DNA from: Pseudomonas sp. Os17 | GTDB lineage: Bacteria > Pseudomonadota > Gammaproteobacteria > Pseudomonadales > Pseudomonadaceae | Direction of reading: 5' to 3' | DNA length: 64,000 bases | Assembly: GCF_001547895.1 (NCBI RefSeq) | Contig: NZ_AP014627.1 | Span: 2,917,501-2,981,500 of the forward strand | Shown here: positions 25,836 through 35,348 of the stretch, in pieces | Numbering within the stretch: the stretch's first letter is position 1 | Layout: each line of letters opens with the position of its first letter | Notes under the pieces: model-generated | Seen by the model: only the letters and a program-made list of their open reading frames with translations | Database searches by the model: none | What the model was told of the DNA's origin: nothing | Translations under genes and position numbers: made by a program

Positions 25836-28087
25836 TCCGGCTGCGTTCCGCCGGCCTGTTGCGCCGCCTGCTGCTGTTTATTTTGCTGTTCAGCCTGTGC
25901 TTCACCGTGCTCGCCAGCAGCGTGCAGCTGTACTTCGAATACCGCCGGGAAATGCGCGAGATCGACAGCCGCATGGAGCTGATCCGCGCCGGTTACCTGG
26001 GCAGCCTGGAACGCAACTTGTGGGACCTCAACCAGGAGCAACTGACCGTGCAGTTGCAGGGGCTGGTGGACTTTTCCGACGTGGCCCGGGTGCACCTGAT
26101 CAGCAACGATTTCGACTTGCAGCAGGGCAGCACCGAGCTGATCGGGCCGTTGCGGGTGGAGCGTTTTCCCTTGAGCTATCAACCGCCGTCCGGGCCCTTG
26201 CGCCAGTTGGGCGAATTGCAGGTCAGCACCGATCTGGGGGCGGTGTACCGGCGCCTGTACGCCACCGGGCTGGCCAGCCTGTTGTGGATGAGCGTGTTTC
26301 TCTGCGGGCTGGCGGTGGCCTTGTCCGGTTTGTTCTACCGGCTGGTGACCCGGCACCTGCAAGTGATGGCCGACTTCGCCCGGCGCGTGGCGGCCGGCGA
26401 GCTGCATGAGCCCCTGCACCTGGACAAGCGCCAGCGCCCCGGCGGCGACGAGATCGACACCGTGGCCCGGGCCCTGGACGACATGCGCCGGGCAGTGCTC
26501 GACGATGTGCAGCGCCGCGAAGCCGACCGATTGGCCTTGCAGGACAAGCGCGACGAATTGCAGAAAATGGTCCAGCGCCGCACCGCCAGCCTGATGCACG
26601 CCAAGGACGAGGCCGAAGCCGCGAACCTGGCCAAGTCGCGCTTTCTGGCGACCATGAGCCATGAACTGCGCACCCCGTTGAACGGCATCCTCGGCATGGC
26701 CGAACTGCTGCGTCAGGCGCCTTTGGATCAGCAGGACCGCCAGCGCTTGCAGGCCTTGCACCAGGCCGGGGAGGGCCTGCTGAGCATCCTCAACCAAGTG
26801 CTGTCCTTTGCCCGGTTGGAAGAGGGCGAAAGCCGCCCGGAACTGCGGGACTTCTCCCTGCGTCAGTTGCTGGAAGAAGTCACCACCCTGTTGCAGCCCC
26901 GTGCCGAGGCCAACCGCACCCGCCTGGAATTGCACATCGACGAACAACTGGCGCCGCGTCAGCAGGGCGCCGAGCAGTACCTGCGCCAGGTGCTGAGCAA
27001 CCTGCTGGCCAACGCCATTCGCTTTACCGAAGACGGCTGGGTGCGGGTCGAGGTGCAGGTGCTGCACAGCAGCGCCGAGGGCCAGCGCCTGCGCTGCTGC
27101 GTGCGCGACAACGGCATCGGCATTGCCGCGTCGATGCGCGAGAAGATCTTCGAGCGTTTCGTCCAGGCCAGTGACGAGGTGACCCGGCGCTATGGCGGCA
27201 CCGGCCTGGGATTGGCCATCTGCAAGCACCTGCTGCAGCAACTGGACGGGCGCATCGGTGTGGACAGCGAGCTGGGGCAGGGCAGTTGTTTCTGGTTCGA
27301 GCTGGCGTTGGGCATCGGCCAGGAACCCTTGTTGGTACCCGCGCTTGAGTTGCCGATGCAGGCTTTGAACATCCTGGTGGTGGAGGACGTGGCCCTGAAC
27401 CGCGAAGTGGCCAGCGGCCTGCTCGAGCGTGACGGCCATCAGGTGTGGCTGGCGCAAGACGGCGAGGCGGCCCTGACCCTGTGCCGGCAGCAAGCCTTCG
27501 ACCTGTTGCTGCTGGATGTGCACCTGCCCGGCATCAGTGGGGTCGAGCTGTGTCGGGAAATCCGCCGCCGCCCCGGGCCCAATCGGCAGGCGCGAATCTT
27601 CGCCCTCACCGCCAGCGTGCAGCCGTCCCTGGTGCGCGGTTATCTGCACGCCGGCATGCAGGGCATTCTCGGCAAGCCGTTGCAGCTGGCCAGCCTGCGG
27701 CAGGTGCTGGCCGGGCAGGTCCAGGTGCCGCCGGCCGACACCCGGCAAGGCTTGCTCGATCAGGGCGTGCTGGACACCCATCGCAGCCTGCTGGGCGAGC
27801 AGAAATTGCACAGCCTGCTCCAGGTCCTGGCCGATGCCCTGGATCAGCAACGACCACGGCTGGCCGACGCCCTGGCCGCCGAAGACTGCACCGAAGTCCT
27901 GCACCTGGCCCATCGCCTGGCGGGCAGCGCCGACTCCCTGGGCTTCTGCGCCCTGGCCCAGGTATTGCGCCAGCTGGAAGCTGCGGCAGAGCAGGCCGAT
28001 CGCCCGACGCTGGCGGCCCTGGCGGCAGATTTGCAAGCGTCCTGGCAGCAGTCCCGGGCCTTGCTGCAACAGCTGTTGGCGGCCTGA
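25832..28087 (+). CDS. aruS: Hybrid sensor histidine kinase AruS
   Basis: A 751-residue kinase of TorS-like build. Membrane helix 1 is at about 12-30, a short periplasmic domain follows, helix 2 is near 148-168, then HAMP. HisKA has His277 in [12 protein letters not shown]. The ATPase has N-box [15 protein letters not shown] and [10 protein letters not shown]. The receiver has Asp562 ([10 protein letters not shown]). The C-terminal HPt has His694 in [11 protein letters not shown]. The phosphate probably runs His277, Asp562, His694 to AruR Asp53. It overlaps the binding-protein gene by four bases. The name rests on locus synteny with P. aeruginosa. Confidence 0.85.
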   Translation: MIRLRSAGLLRRLLLFILLFSLCFTVLASSVQLYFEYRREMREIDSRMELIRAGYLGSLERNLWDLNQEQLTVQLQGLVDFSDVARVHLISNDFDLQQGSTELIGPLRVERFPLSYQPPSGPLRQLGELQVSTDLGAVYRRLYATGLASLLWMSVFLCGLAVALSGLFYRLVTRHLQVMADFARRVAAGELHEPLHLDKRQRPGGDEIDTVARALDDMRRAVLDDVQRREADRLALQDKRDELQKMVQRRTASLMHAKDEAEAANLAKSRFLATMSHELRTPLNGILGMAELLRQAPLDQQDRQRLQALHQAGEGLLSILNQVLSFARLEEGESRPELRDFSLRQLLEEVTTLLQPRAEANRTRLELHIDEQLAPRQQGAEQYLRQVLSNLLANAIRFTEDGWVRVEVQVLHSSAEGQRLRCCVRDNGIGIAASMREKIFERFVQASDEVTRRYGGTGLGLAICKHLLQQLDGRIGVDSELGQGSCFWFELALGIGQEPLLVPALELPMQALNILVVEDVALNREVASGLLERDGHQVWLAQDGEAALTLCRQQAFDLLLLDVHLPGISGVELCREIRRRPGPNRQARIFALTASVQPSLVRGYLHAGMQGILGKPLQLASLRQVLAGQVQVPPADTRQGLLDQGVLDTHRSLLGEQKLHSLLQVLADALDQQRPRLADALAAEDCTEVLHLAHRLAGSADSLGFCALAQVLRQLEAAAEQADRPTLAALAADLQASWQQSRALLQQLLAA

Positions 28088-28153
28088 CGTACAAAATCCT
28101 TACGACTTTTTACATCTTCGATCCTGGCGTTCAATCCGAACTTACATGGCTTT

Positions 28154-28203
28154 CCAATAATCGCTTGAGCCGCGCCCGCCGCGGTCTTCGAAGCTTATTG
28201 GAG
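28154..28203 (+). promoter_or_regulatory. 5' leader hairpin covering a ribosome site
   Basis: CCAATAA (28154-28160) is the reverse complement of TTATTGG (28195-28201), and GCTT/AAGC just inside extends the stem after a two-base bulge. The right arm runs into the GGAG (28200-28203) that serves the mini-ORF at 28213. Folding would hide that ribosome site. It lies in the 208-base gap between aruS and the permease. Confidence 0.45.
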
Positions 28204-28212
28204 ATAATAATA

Positions 28213-28287
28213 ATGAAACGCCTGCAAGCTGCTTCCGCCTCCCGCTGCACCCCCTCGACCCGCGCCCTGCGCCTCACTGACTGCTGA
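28213..28287 (+). CDS. 24-codon leader ORF with four Arg codons
   Basis: An ATG with GGAG nine bases upstream opens a frame MKRLQAASASRCTPS, then TRALRLTDC, stopping eight bases before the permease ATG. Four of 24 codons are Arg (CGC), notable in front of an arginine-catabolism operon. It may be a leader peptide coupling arginine supply or translation to permease expression. It could also be chance; conservation in relatives would decide. Confidence 0.4.
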   Translation: MKRLQAASASRCTPSTRALRLTDC

Positions 28288-28295
28288 GGTGCGCC

Positions 28296-29699
28296 ATGAC
28301 AACCACCACTGAACGTAAAGGCATACACCTGACGCGCTCGCTGAAGAGCCGGCACATTTTCATGCTGTCCCTGGGCGGGGTGATCGGCACCGGGCTGTTC
28401 ATGGGCTCCGGGGTCACCATCAACCAGGGCGGGCCCTGGGGGGCGATCCTCTCGTATCTGGTGGCCGGGTTCCTGATGTACCTGGTGATGGTCTGCCTCG
28501 GCGAGCTGTCGGTGCAGATGCCGGTGTCCGGTTCGTTCCAGGCCCACGCCACCAAATACATCGGCCCGGCCACCGGCTTCATGATCGGCTGGGTCTACTG
28601 GATGAGCTGGGCCACCACCGTGGGCCTGGAGTTCACCGCCGCCGGCATGCTGATGCAGCGCTGGTTCCCCGACGTGCCGATCTGGTACTGGTCGGCGCTG
28701 TTCGTGGCCTTGCTGTTCGGCATCAACGCCCTGGCCACCCGCGCCTTTGGCGAGGCCGAATACTGGTTTGCCGGGGTCAAGGTGCTGGCGATCCTGAGCT
28801 TCATTGTGGTCGGCGCGCTGGTGATCTTCGGCGTCATCGACCTGCCCAGCGGCGCCCCGGCGCCGATGTTCGACAACCTCAAGGGCGACTCCCTGTTCCC
28901 CAACGGCCTGCCGGCGGTGTTCGCGGTGATGATGACCGTGGTCTACGCCTTCCAGGGCTGCGAGATCATGGGCGTGGCCGCCGGGGAAACCGACCAGCCG
29001 GAAAAAAGCATCCCGCGGGCCGTGCGCAACGTGGTGTTCCGGGTGCTGATCTTCTACGTCCTGGCAGTGATGGTGCTGGCGGCGATCATTCCCTGGCAGC
29101 AGGCCGGGCTGGTGGAAAGCCCCTTCGTCCAGGTGTTCGACATGGTGGGCATTCCCTATGCCGCCGACCTGATGAACTTCGTGATCCTCACGGCGATTCT
29201 TTCGGTGGGCAACTCCGGGTTGTATGCCTCGACGCGCATCCTCTGGGCCATGTCCAAATCCGGCATGGCGCCCAAGGCCCTGTCGCCCCTGAGCAAACAG
29301 GGGGTGCCCCTGCGGGCCCTGTTCATCACTCTGTGCTTTGCCCTGATCTCGCTGATGACCAGCTTTATCGCAGCCGACACCCTGTTCATGGTGCTGATGG
29401 CCGTGAGCGGCATGGCTGGCACTGTGACCTGGATCGTGATTGCCCTGGCCCAGTACCGCTTTCGTCGCCAGTTCCTGCGTGATGGGGGGCAACTGGAGCA
29501 GCTCAAGTACCGCGCGCCCTGGTTTCCGCTGGTGCCGTTGTTGTGCATCGTGCTGTGCAGCTCGTTGTTTGTGTTTTTGGCGCTGGATGAAACCCAGCGG
29601 CCGTCGTTGTATTGGGGGTCGGGGTTTATTGCTCTGTGCTATGGCGCTTATTACCTGATGCAGCGTAAACGCCAACTGCAACCTGCCGCCGCCGTGTAG
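28296..29699 (+). CDS. Amino-acid permease (APC superfamily)
   Basis: A 467-residue inner-membrane transporter with about 12 helices. It begins TRSLKSRHIFMLSLGGVIGTGLFMGSG in pattern (AAT family start with the GxIGTGLF motif) and has the conserved CLGELSVQMPVSGSF segment. It is positioned as in the P. aeruginosa aru locus, so arginine or a related basic or guanidino compound is the likely substrate; the sequence alone does not say. GAGGTG lies six bases before the ATG. It is followed by a 1.3 kb repeat-filled gap. Confidence 0.9.
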   Translation: MTTTTERKGIHLTRSLKSRHIFMLSLGGVIGTGLFMGSGVTINQGGPWGAILSYLVAGFLMYLVMVCLGELSVQMPVSGSFQAHATKYIGPATGFMIGWVYWMSWATTVGLEFTAAGMLMQRWFPDVPIWYWSALFVALLFGINALATRAFGEAEYWFAGVKVLAILSFIVVGALVIFGVIDLPSGAPAPMFDNLKGDSLFPNGLPAVFAVMMTVVYAFQGCEIMGVAAGETDQPEKSIPRAVRNVVFRVLIFYVLAVMVLAAIIPWQQAGLVESPFVQVFDMVGIPYAADLMNFVILTAILSVGNSGLYASTRILWAMSKSGMAPKALSPLSKQGVPLRALFITLCFALISLMTSFIAADTLFMVLMAVSGMAGTVTWIVIALAQYRFRRQFLRDGGQLEQLKYRAPWFPLVPLLCIVLCSSLFVFLALDETQRPSLYWGSGFIALCYGAYYLMQRKRQLQPAAAV

Positions 29700-29779
29700 G
29701 AGCCGGCTTGCCGGCGAAGGGGGGCGGGAGACATGCGGCGCCTGGGCGGACGCCTTTGCTGGCCTTTGCGGCTAGAGAG

Positions 29780-30775
29780 GCGGGGTACATATCCATTCCT
29801 GCGGGTGTGGCCGCTGGTGGTTTTGCTTTTATGGCGGGGAGTGGGGGGGCATATCCGTTGCTGCGGTTATGGCTGCTTAGGGTTTCGCTCTTACAGCGGT
29901 GGGCTGTGTACATATCCGTTGCTGCGGTTACGGCCACTTAGGGTTTCGCCCTTACGGCGACTTACTTTTTTCAAACGCCAAAAAAGTAAGCAAAAACGCT
30001 TGCCCCTCCATACGGCCCCTCGCTGGGGCTCGGGGTTCCCTCTCTCCGGCATTGCTCCGGGGGCCCGCCGCCAACCGGCCATCCATGGCCGGGCGGCGGC
30101 TAGCTCGGCATCCCTGCCGAGCTGCCCCCTACGCAACGCCTACGCTCGGCCTGCTGGGAAGGGGCCGGAAGATCAAAAGCCAAAGCCAAAGCCAAAGCTA
30201 AAGCCAAGGTGCGCAGGCCGGTTCCCTGTAGCCGCTGCCGCAGGCTGCGAACGAGCGCTCGCGCTCGCAAAACCAGGCGGCGCGGTGGTTCAGGAACATT
30301 GGGGAGGCAGGTTTAGCGTCTCCTGCGGAGCCGGTCGCAGCCTGCGGCAGCGGCTACATGTAACGCGAACGGCAATGAAACAGGTCGGCCGGTAGGCCGC
30401 CGTCAGATGTTGATCTTGATCTGGTTTTTGATCTTCCTGCCCCCTTAAACACGATGGCCGAACGCAGGCATTGATCCGTGGGTAACCCGGCAGGGATGCC
30501 GGGTTAGCCGCCACCCGGCCATGGATGGCCGGTGGCGGCGGCCCACGGATCAATGCCGGAGTGAGGGCATGCCGAGCCTAAGCGAGGCACCGAGTGGAGG
30601 GGCAGAGCGTTTTGCTTACTTTTGCGCTCTTCAAAAGTGAGCCGCTGTAAGAGCGGAACCGTAAGCGGCCGCACCCGCAGGAACGGATATGTACCCAACC
30701 CCCGCTGTAAAAGCGAAACCATAAGCCGCCGCACCCGCAGCAACGGATATGCCCACCAATCAGACCGCCCCCTCA
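29780..30775. repeat. Large imperfect inverted-repeat structure without genes
   Basis: The left side has three units with ATATCC(G/A)TT(G/C)CTGCGG then GGTTT(C/T)GC (about 29788, 29848, 29909). These are followed by CTTACTTTTTTCAAACGC, GTAAGCAAAAACGCTTGCCC and CGCTCGGGG-type text. The right side carries the same order on the other strand (30595-30760): GGGGCAGAGCGTTTTGCTTAC, TTCAAAAGTGAGCCG, then two units ending in CAACGGATATG or GAACGGATATG. CCATCCATGGCC/GGCATCCCTGCC cores face each other. Long frames here are translated repeat, not genes. The rest of 29700-31047 shows no coding region. P. fluorescens genomes are known to hold such repeat families. Confidence 0.7.
30225..30362. repeat. REP doublet inside the inverted-repeat region
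   Basis: TGTAGCCGCTGCCGCAGGC at about 30226 is answered by GCCTGCGGCAGCGGCTACA at about 30340-30360, framing GCGCTCGCGCTCGC. The same REP core is used in the arrays at 22983, 38902 and 52547. A short AAGCCA run (30177-30205) lies just to its left. Confidence 0.7.
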
Positions 30776-31047
30776 GGTTTACGGCCGCCACCCACCCGAG
30801 CGGGAGCAAGCTCCCTCACCACAAAAAACTCCCCGCTCGCACTTTTGTCGAGGCTTGTTCGAAGTTGTAACAACCCCCACGCAACAACCCCCAGTGCCCA
30901 GATTTTTACCTAATAAAAACAAAGGGATACTTCAAAAAATCGACCAAAACTCCCCTCAAGCCCCCCAATTGCCGCCTTGTTGAACACTCGTTTAGTATCA
31001 CCCTCAAGCCACCCCCTCACGCCAACCACAATAATTCGAGGACGCCC

Positions 31048-31839
31048 ATGACCCTTTCATCGTCGCTGCTCAGCCGGATCGAAGCCGGCGTAGCCTGGAT
31101 CACCCTCAACCGCCCGGCGCAACGCAACGCCCTGGACATCCCGACCCTCAAAGCGCTGCACAGCCTGCTGGACACCTGCAACAGCGACCCCAGCGTCCGA
31201 GCCGTGGTACTCACCGGCAGCGGCCGCAGTTTCTGCGCCGGGGCCGATCTGGCGGAGTGGGCCGAAGCCGAAGCCCGCGGCGCCCTGGAAAGCTACGGCT
31301 GGACCGAAACCGCCCACGCCTTGATGACCCGCCTGCACAGCCTGGACAAACCCACCGTCGCCGCCATCAACGGCACTGCGGTGGGCGCGGGCATGGACTT
31401 GAGTCTGTGCTGCGATCTGCGGGTGGCGGCGCAGTCGGCGCGGTTCAAGGCCGGCTACACCAGCATGGCCTACTCGCCGGATGCCGGGGCCAGCTGGCAC
31501 TTGCCGCGCCTGATCGGCAGTGAACAGGCCAAGCGCCTGCTGTTTCTCGATGAGTTGTGGAGCGCCGAACGGGCCCTGGCCGCCGGGTTGGTCGGTGAGG
31601 TGTGCGCCGACGAGCAACTGATCGGCAACGTCGGCGAGTTGGCGGCGCGCTTGGCGGCAGGCCCGACCTTTGCCTTTGCCCAGACCAAGAAGCTGATCCG
31701 CCAGGGAGCCGAGCGCAGCTTGCCGCAGCAGTTGGCGGCCGAGCTGGCCGCCGGCCTGCTGTGCGGGCGCAGTGCCGATGGCGCCGAAGCCCTGCGCGCC
31801 GCCACGGAAAAACGCCCGCCACGTTTCCAGGGCATGTAG
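31048..31839 (+). CDS. Enoyl-CoA hydratase/isomerase family protein
   Basis: A 263-residue crotonase-fold protein. The oxyanion-hole segments are GRSFCAGADLAEW and the GTAVGAGMDLSLCCDL helix. At the second catalytic region it reads YSPDAGASWHLPRLIG, with Asp rather than the hydratase Glu, and I see no clear first catalytic Glu in FKAGYTSMA. This resembles PaaG-type isomerases more than classic hydratases. It starts the CoA-enzyme run of the aru locus. The natural substrate (possibly a guanidinobutyryl or aliphatic acyl-CoA) is unknown. Confidence 0.88.
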   Translation: MTLSSSLLSRIEAGVAWITLNRPAQRNALDIPTLKALHSLLDTCNSDPSVRAVVLTGSGRSFCAGADLAEWAEAEARGALESYGWTETAHALMTRLHSLDKPTVAAINGTAVGAGMDLSLCCDLRVAAQSARFKAGYTSMAYSPDAGASWHLPRLIGSEQAKRLLFLDELWSAERALAAGLVGEVCADEQLIGNVGELAARLAAGPTFAFAQTKKLIRQGAERSLPQQLAAELAAGLLCGRSADGAEALRAATEKRPPRFQGM

Positions 31840-31984
31840 GAGCGGCCGGGCGGCGCTCCGTTTGCCGGCGAAAGGGCCCCAGGGCCATGCGCCCATTTTG
31901 TAGGAGCCGGCTTGCCGGCGAAGGCGCCCGCAAGAACAGCGCCTTATTCAAGGGCCTGTTCGCCAGCAGGCCGGCTCCTACGGG
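31837..31984. repeat. REP-type palindromes
   Basis: GTAGGAGCCGGCTTGCCGGCGAA at about 31901 pairs with TTCGCCAGCAGGCCGGCTCCTAC at about 31960-31981. A related, less perfect unit starts at the hydratase stop (31838). The 217-base gap before the acyl-CoA dehydrogenase is otherwise empty. Confidence 0.7.
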
Positions 31985-32056
31985 AAGGAGTTTTTCGGCA
32001 GGCCGTCCTGCCCGATCACTGGTTTTTTGCACCGTCACTCACTCACAGGTAGCGCC

Positions 32057-33217
32057 ATGAATTTCCAACTCAGCCAAGAACAAGAAATGCTGGTGGACGC
32101 GGTTCGCAGTTTTGTCAGCAAGGAGTTGCTGCCCCACGAAGAGGCGGTGGACCGCGCCGATGAGGTCAGCGCCGACCTCGCCGGGGAGATCCGCAGCAAG
32201 GCCATCGCCGCCGGTTTCTATGCCTTCAACATGCCGGAGGAGGTGGGCGGCGGTGGCCTGGATTACCTGTCCCAGGCGCTGATCGAGCGCGAGCTGGCCA
32301 AGTGTTCCTGGGCCTTGCATGTGTTCGTTGCCCGGCCGTCGAAAATCCTCATGGCCTGTACCGGCTCGCAGATCGGCGATTACCTGCTGCCCTGCGTGCA
32401 GGGGCGCAAGGTTGACTGCTTTGCGCTGACCGAGCCCGGCGCCGGTTCCGATGCCAATGCGATCAAGACCCGCGCCGTGCGCGATGGCGGCGACTTCGTG
32501 CTCAACGGCAGCAAGCACTTCATCAGCCACGCCGGGCATGCGGATTTCGCCATTGTCTTTGCGGTCACCGGCACCTATGAGCACAACGGCCGCCAGCGCA
32601 ACGCGGTGACCGCGTTCCTGGTGGACCGCGACACCCCGGGCCTGACCATCCGCCGTGGCCCCAAGTGCGTGAGCAACCGGGGCTACCACACCTTCGAGAT
32701 GTTCTTCGACGACTGCCGGGTGCCGGCCAACAAGGTGCTGGGGGAGGTGGGCAAGGGCTGGGAAGTGGCCAACGCCTGGCTCACCGCCGGGCGGGTGATG
32801 GTGGCGGCCAACTGCGTCGGGCAGGCGCAGCGCGCCCTGGACGCCTCCCTGCAATGGGCGGCGGATCGCAAGCAGTTCGGCCAGGCCATCGGCAGTTACC
32901 AGGGGGTGTCGTTCAAGCTGGCGGACATGGCCACGCAGATCCGCGCCGCTGAGCTGCTGACCCTGCACACCGCGTGGAAGATGGACCAGGGCAGCATGAC
33001 CGACGGCGAGGCCGGGATGGCCAAGCTGTTCGCCAGTGAAGTGCTGGGCCGGGTGGCCGACGAGGCGGTGCAGATCTACGGCGGCATGGGTTTGATGGAC
33101 GAAGGCCCGGTGGAACGCATCTGGCGCAACGCGCGGATCGAGCGCATCTGGGAAGGCACGTCGGAGATCCAGCGCCACATCATTTCCCGTGAACTGCTGC
33201 GGCCGCTGATGCGCTGA
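32057..33217 (+). CDS. Acyl-CoA dehydrogenase
   Basis: A 386-residue flavoprotein with the family signatures ALTEPGAGSDA, the QAIGSYQGVSFKLADM helix and the C-terminal IYGGMGLMDEGPVERIWR followed by RIWEGTSEIQRHI, which carries the catalytic Glu (EGT). It should introduce an alpha,beta double bond into an acyl-CoA and pass electrons to ETF. The ATG at 32057 is the start; the longer frame from 32027 lacks domain similarity. It is followed 21 bases later by the acyl-CoA synthetase gene. Confidence 0.93.
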   Translation: MNFQLSQEQEMLVDAVRSFVSKELLPHEEAVDRADEVSADLAGEIRSKAIAAGFYAFNMPEEVGGGGLDYLSQALIERELAKCSWALHVFVARPSKILMACTGSQIGDYLLPCVQGRKVDCFALTEPGAGSDANAIKTRAVRDGGDFVLNGSKHFISHAGHADFAIVFAVTGTYEHNGRQRNAVTAFLVDRDTPGLTIRRGPKCVSNRGYHTFEMFFDDCRVPANKVLGEVGKGWEVANAWLTAGRVMVAANCVGQAQRALDASLQWAADRKQFGQAIGSYQGVSFKLADMATQIRAAELLTLHTAWKMDQGSMTDGEAGMAKLFASEVLGRVADEAVQIYGGMGLMDEGPVERIWRNARIERIWEGTSEIQRHIISRELLRPLMR

Positions 33218-33238
33218 GCGCCCTGGAGAACTGCCGTC

Positions 33239-35338
33239 ATGTCCCAGACTCTTCGTGACAACCTCAAGCGCCTGCTGGCGCCCCGGCATCTGGCCTTTGT
33301 CGGCGGGCGCAGCATGGCCCGGGCCCTCAAGCGCTGCGCCGAAGGCGGGTTTGCCGGGCCCATGTGGCTGGTCAACCCGCAACATGCCGAGCTCGATGGC
33401 GTGCCCTGCGTGGCCAGCATCGACCAACTGCCCTGCGGCCCGGACGCGGTGTTCGTCGCCACCAACCGTGAGCTGACCCTGACTTGCGTCGAGGAACTGG
33501 CGGCCAAGGGCGCGGGCGGGGCGATCTGCTACGCCTCGGGCTTTGCCGAAACCGGCGCCCAGGGCCAGGCCCTGCAACGGCAACTGCTTGCGGCCGCCGG
33601 CGACATGGCGCTGCTGGGCCCCAACTGCTACGGCCTGCTGGACTACCTGCACAGCGCCGCGCTGTGGCCGGTGGCCCATGGTGGCAAGCCGGTGGAGCGG
33701 GGCGTGGCGGTGCTGACCCAGAGCGGCAACTTTGCCTACAACCTGTCCATGAGCGACCGCTCGCTGCCGGTGGCCTACATGGCCTCGGTGGGCAATCAGG
33801 CGCAGCTGGGCATTGCCGAGCTGATGGACGTGCTGCTGGACGAACCCCGGGTCACCGCCATCGGCCTGCACCTGGAAGGCCTGAAGAATGTGCCAGGGTT
33901 TGCCCGGGCGGCGCACAAGGCCCTGGAGAAGGGCATTCCGATCATCGCCCTGAAGACCGGGGTGTCGCAGATCGGCGCCGAGCTGGCCTTGAGTCACACC
34001 AGTTCGCTGTCGGGATCGGACGCGCTGTACGACGCACTGTTCCAGCGCCTGGGGGTGATCCGGGTCAGCGGCCCGGTGAGTTTTGTCGAGACCTTGAAGG
34101 CCGCCTCCTGCGGGCAGTTGCCGGCCGGGCCGCAGCTGATGGCCCTGGCCTGTTCCGGGGGCGATGCCGGGCTGATCGCCGACTACGCCGAACGCAACGG
34201 CCTGCAGCTGCCCAAGCTTGCGGCCGGGCAATGCGCCGAGCTGGCCCGGGTGCTGCCGGGTTACGCCAATCTGGTCAACCCGCTGGATTTCACCACCGCC
34301 ATCTGGGGCGACGCCCAGGCCTTGCAAGCCATGCTCGACACGGCCCTGCGTACCGAGGCCGACAGCGCCATGCTGGTGCTGGATTACCCGGCCGAGTTCA
34401 CCGGCGAGCGCAAGGAATGCGACCTGCTGCTGGAGCTGTTCTGCGCCGCGCTGCAACGCCACGGCCAGCGCGGTTTTGTCACCTCGGCCTTTCCCGAGCT
34501 GCTGCCGGCCAGCGCCCGCGAGCGTCTGCATGCCCATGGCATTCCCGCCTTGCAAGGGGTGGAGGACGGCCTGGCGGCCTGGGGCCGGATCGTCGCCTAT
34601 CAACAGCGGCGTCCAGCGTTGCTGGCCCTGGGTGAATCGGCCCTGGTGCCGCTGTGCCCGCAGGCCCTGCCCGGTGCCGGGGTGCTGCTGGACGAGTGGC
34701 AGTCCAAGCAGGCCTTGCGCGGCTTCGGCCTGAGCATCCCGGACGGGGTGCTGAGCAGCCCTGAGCAGGCCCTGAGCGCGGCGGCTGCGGTCGGTTATCC
34801 GCTGGTGCTCAAGGCGGTCAGCGCGCAGTTGCCGCACAAGACCGAGGCCGGGGCGGTGGCCCTCAATCTCAAGGATCCTGAAGCCCTGGGCGCAGCCCTG
34901 CGCCTGATGCGCACGCGGGTGGCCGAGCATGCGCCGGGCGTGGCCTTTGAGCGGGTGCTGCTGGAGCCCATGGCCGCGCCGCCCCTGGCGGAGCTGATTG
35001 TTGGCATCAAGCGCGAGAACGACTTCGGCCTGGCCCTGGTGATCGGTGCTGGCGGGGTGCTGGTGGAATTGCTCAAGGACAGCCGCAGCCTGCTGCTGCC
35101 CACCACCGAAGGGGCGATCCGCCAGGCCGTGCTCAGCCTGCGCAGCGCCGCCTTGCTGCAAGGCTTTCGCGGTCGCCCGCTGGCCGATCTCGATGCCCTG
35201 GTGGCGGCCATCGGCGCGGTGGCGGACTACGCCTGCGAACACGCCGGGCAACTGCTGGAACTGGATGTGAACCCATTGTTGGTCGGTGCCCAGGGCACCG
35301 TCGCGGTCGATGCGTTGATTCGCCTTGGCCAGGCTTGA
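33239..35338 (+). CDS. NDP-forming acyl-CoA synthetase
   Basis: A 699-residue fused alpha-beta enzyme. The N-terminal CoA-binding Rossmann domain includes FVGGRSMARALKRC. The ligase-CoA domain contains the phosphorylated-His-type segment LALSHTSSLSGSDALYDAL. The C-terminal ATP-grasp domain (ALRGFGLSIPDG, YPLVLKAVSAQLPHKTEAG) completes it. It interconverts an acid plus CoA plus NTP with acyl-CoA. The position between the acyl-CoA dehydrogenase and aruI, as in P. aeruginosa, suggests it activates a guanidino or amino acid formed by the transaminase pathway; that is inference. Confidence 0.9.
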   Translation: MSQTLRDNLKRLLAPRHLAFVGGRSMARALKRCAEGGFAGPMWLVNPQHAELDGVPCVASIDQLPCGPDAVFVATNRELTLTCVEELAAKGAGGAICYASGFAETGAQGQALQRQLLAAAGDMALLGPNCYGLLDYLHSAALWPVAHGGKPVERGVAVLTQSGNFAYNLSMSDRSLPVAYMASVGNQAQLGIAELMDVLLDEPRVTAIGLHLEGLKNVPGFARAAHKALEKGIPIIALKTGVSQIGAELALSHTSSLSGSDALYDALFQRLGVIRVSGPVSFVETLKAASCGQLPAGPQLMALACSGGDAGLIADYAERNGLQLPKLAAGQCAELARVLPGYANLVNPLDFTTAIWGDAQALQAMLDTALRTEADSAMLVLDYPAEFTGERKECDLLLELFCAALQRHGQRGFVTSAFPELLPASARERLHAHGIPALQGVEDGLAAWGRIVAYQQRRPALLALGESALVPLCPQALPGAGVLLDEWQSKQALRGFGLSIPDGVLSSPEQALSAAAAVGYPLVLKAVSAQLPHKTEAGAVALNLKDPEALGAALRLMRTRVAEHAPGVAFERVLLEPMAAPPLAELIVGIKRENDFGLALVIGAGGVLVELLKDSRSLLLPTTEGAIRQAVLSLRSAALLQGFRGRPLADLDALVAAIGAVADYACEHAGQLLELDVNPLLVGAQGTVAVDALIRLGQA

Positions 35339-35348
35339 GGAGAGAGAC

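Noticed and set aside
29733..30395. 220-codon frame and other frames in the gap after the permease
   Set aside because: They fall inside inverted-repeat and REP sequence with Arg/Gly/Pro-rich composition and no domain or ribosome site.
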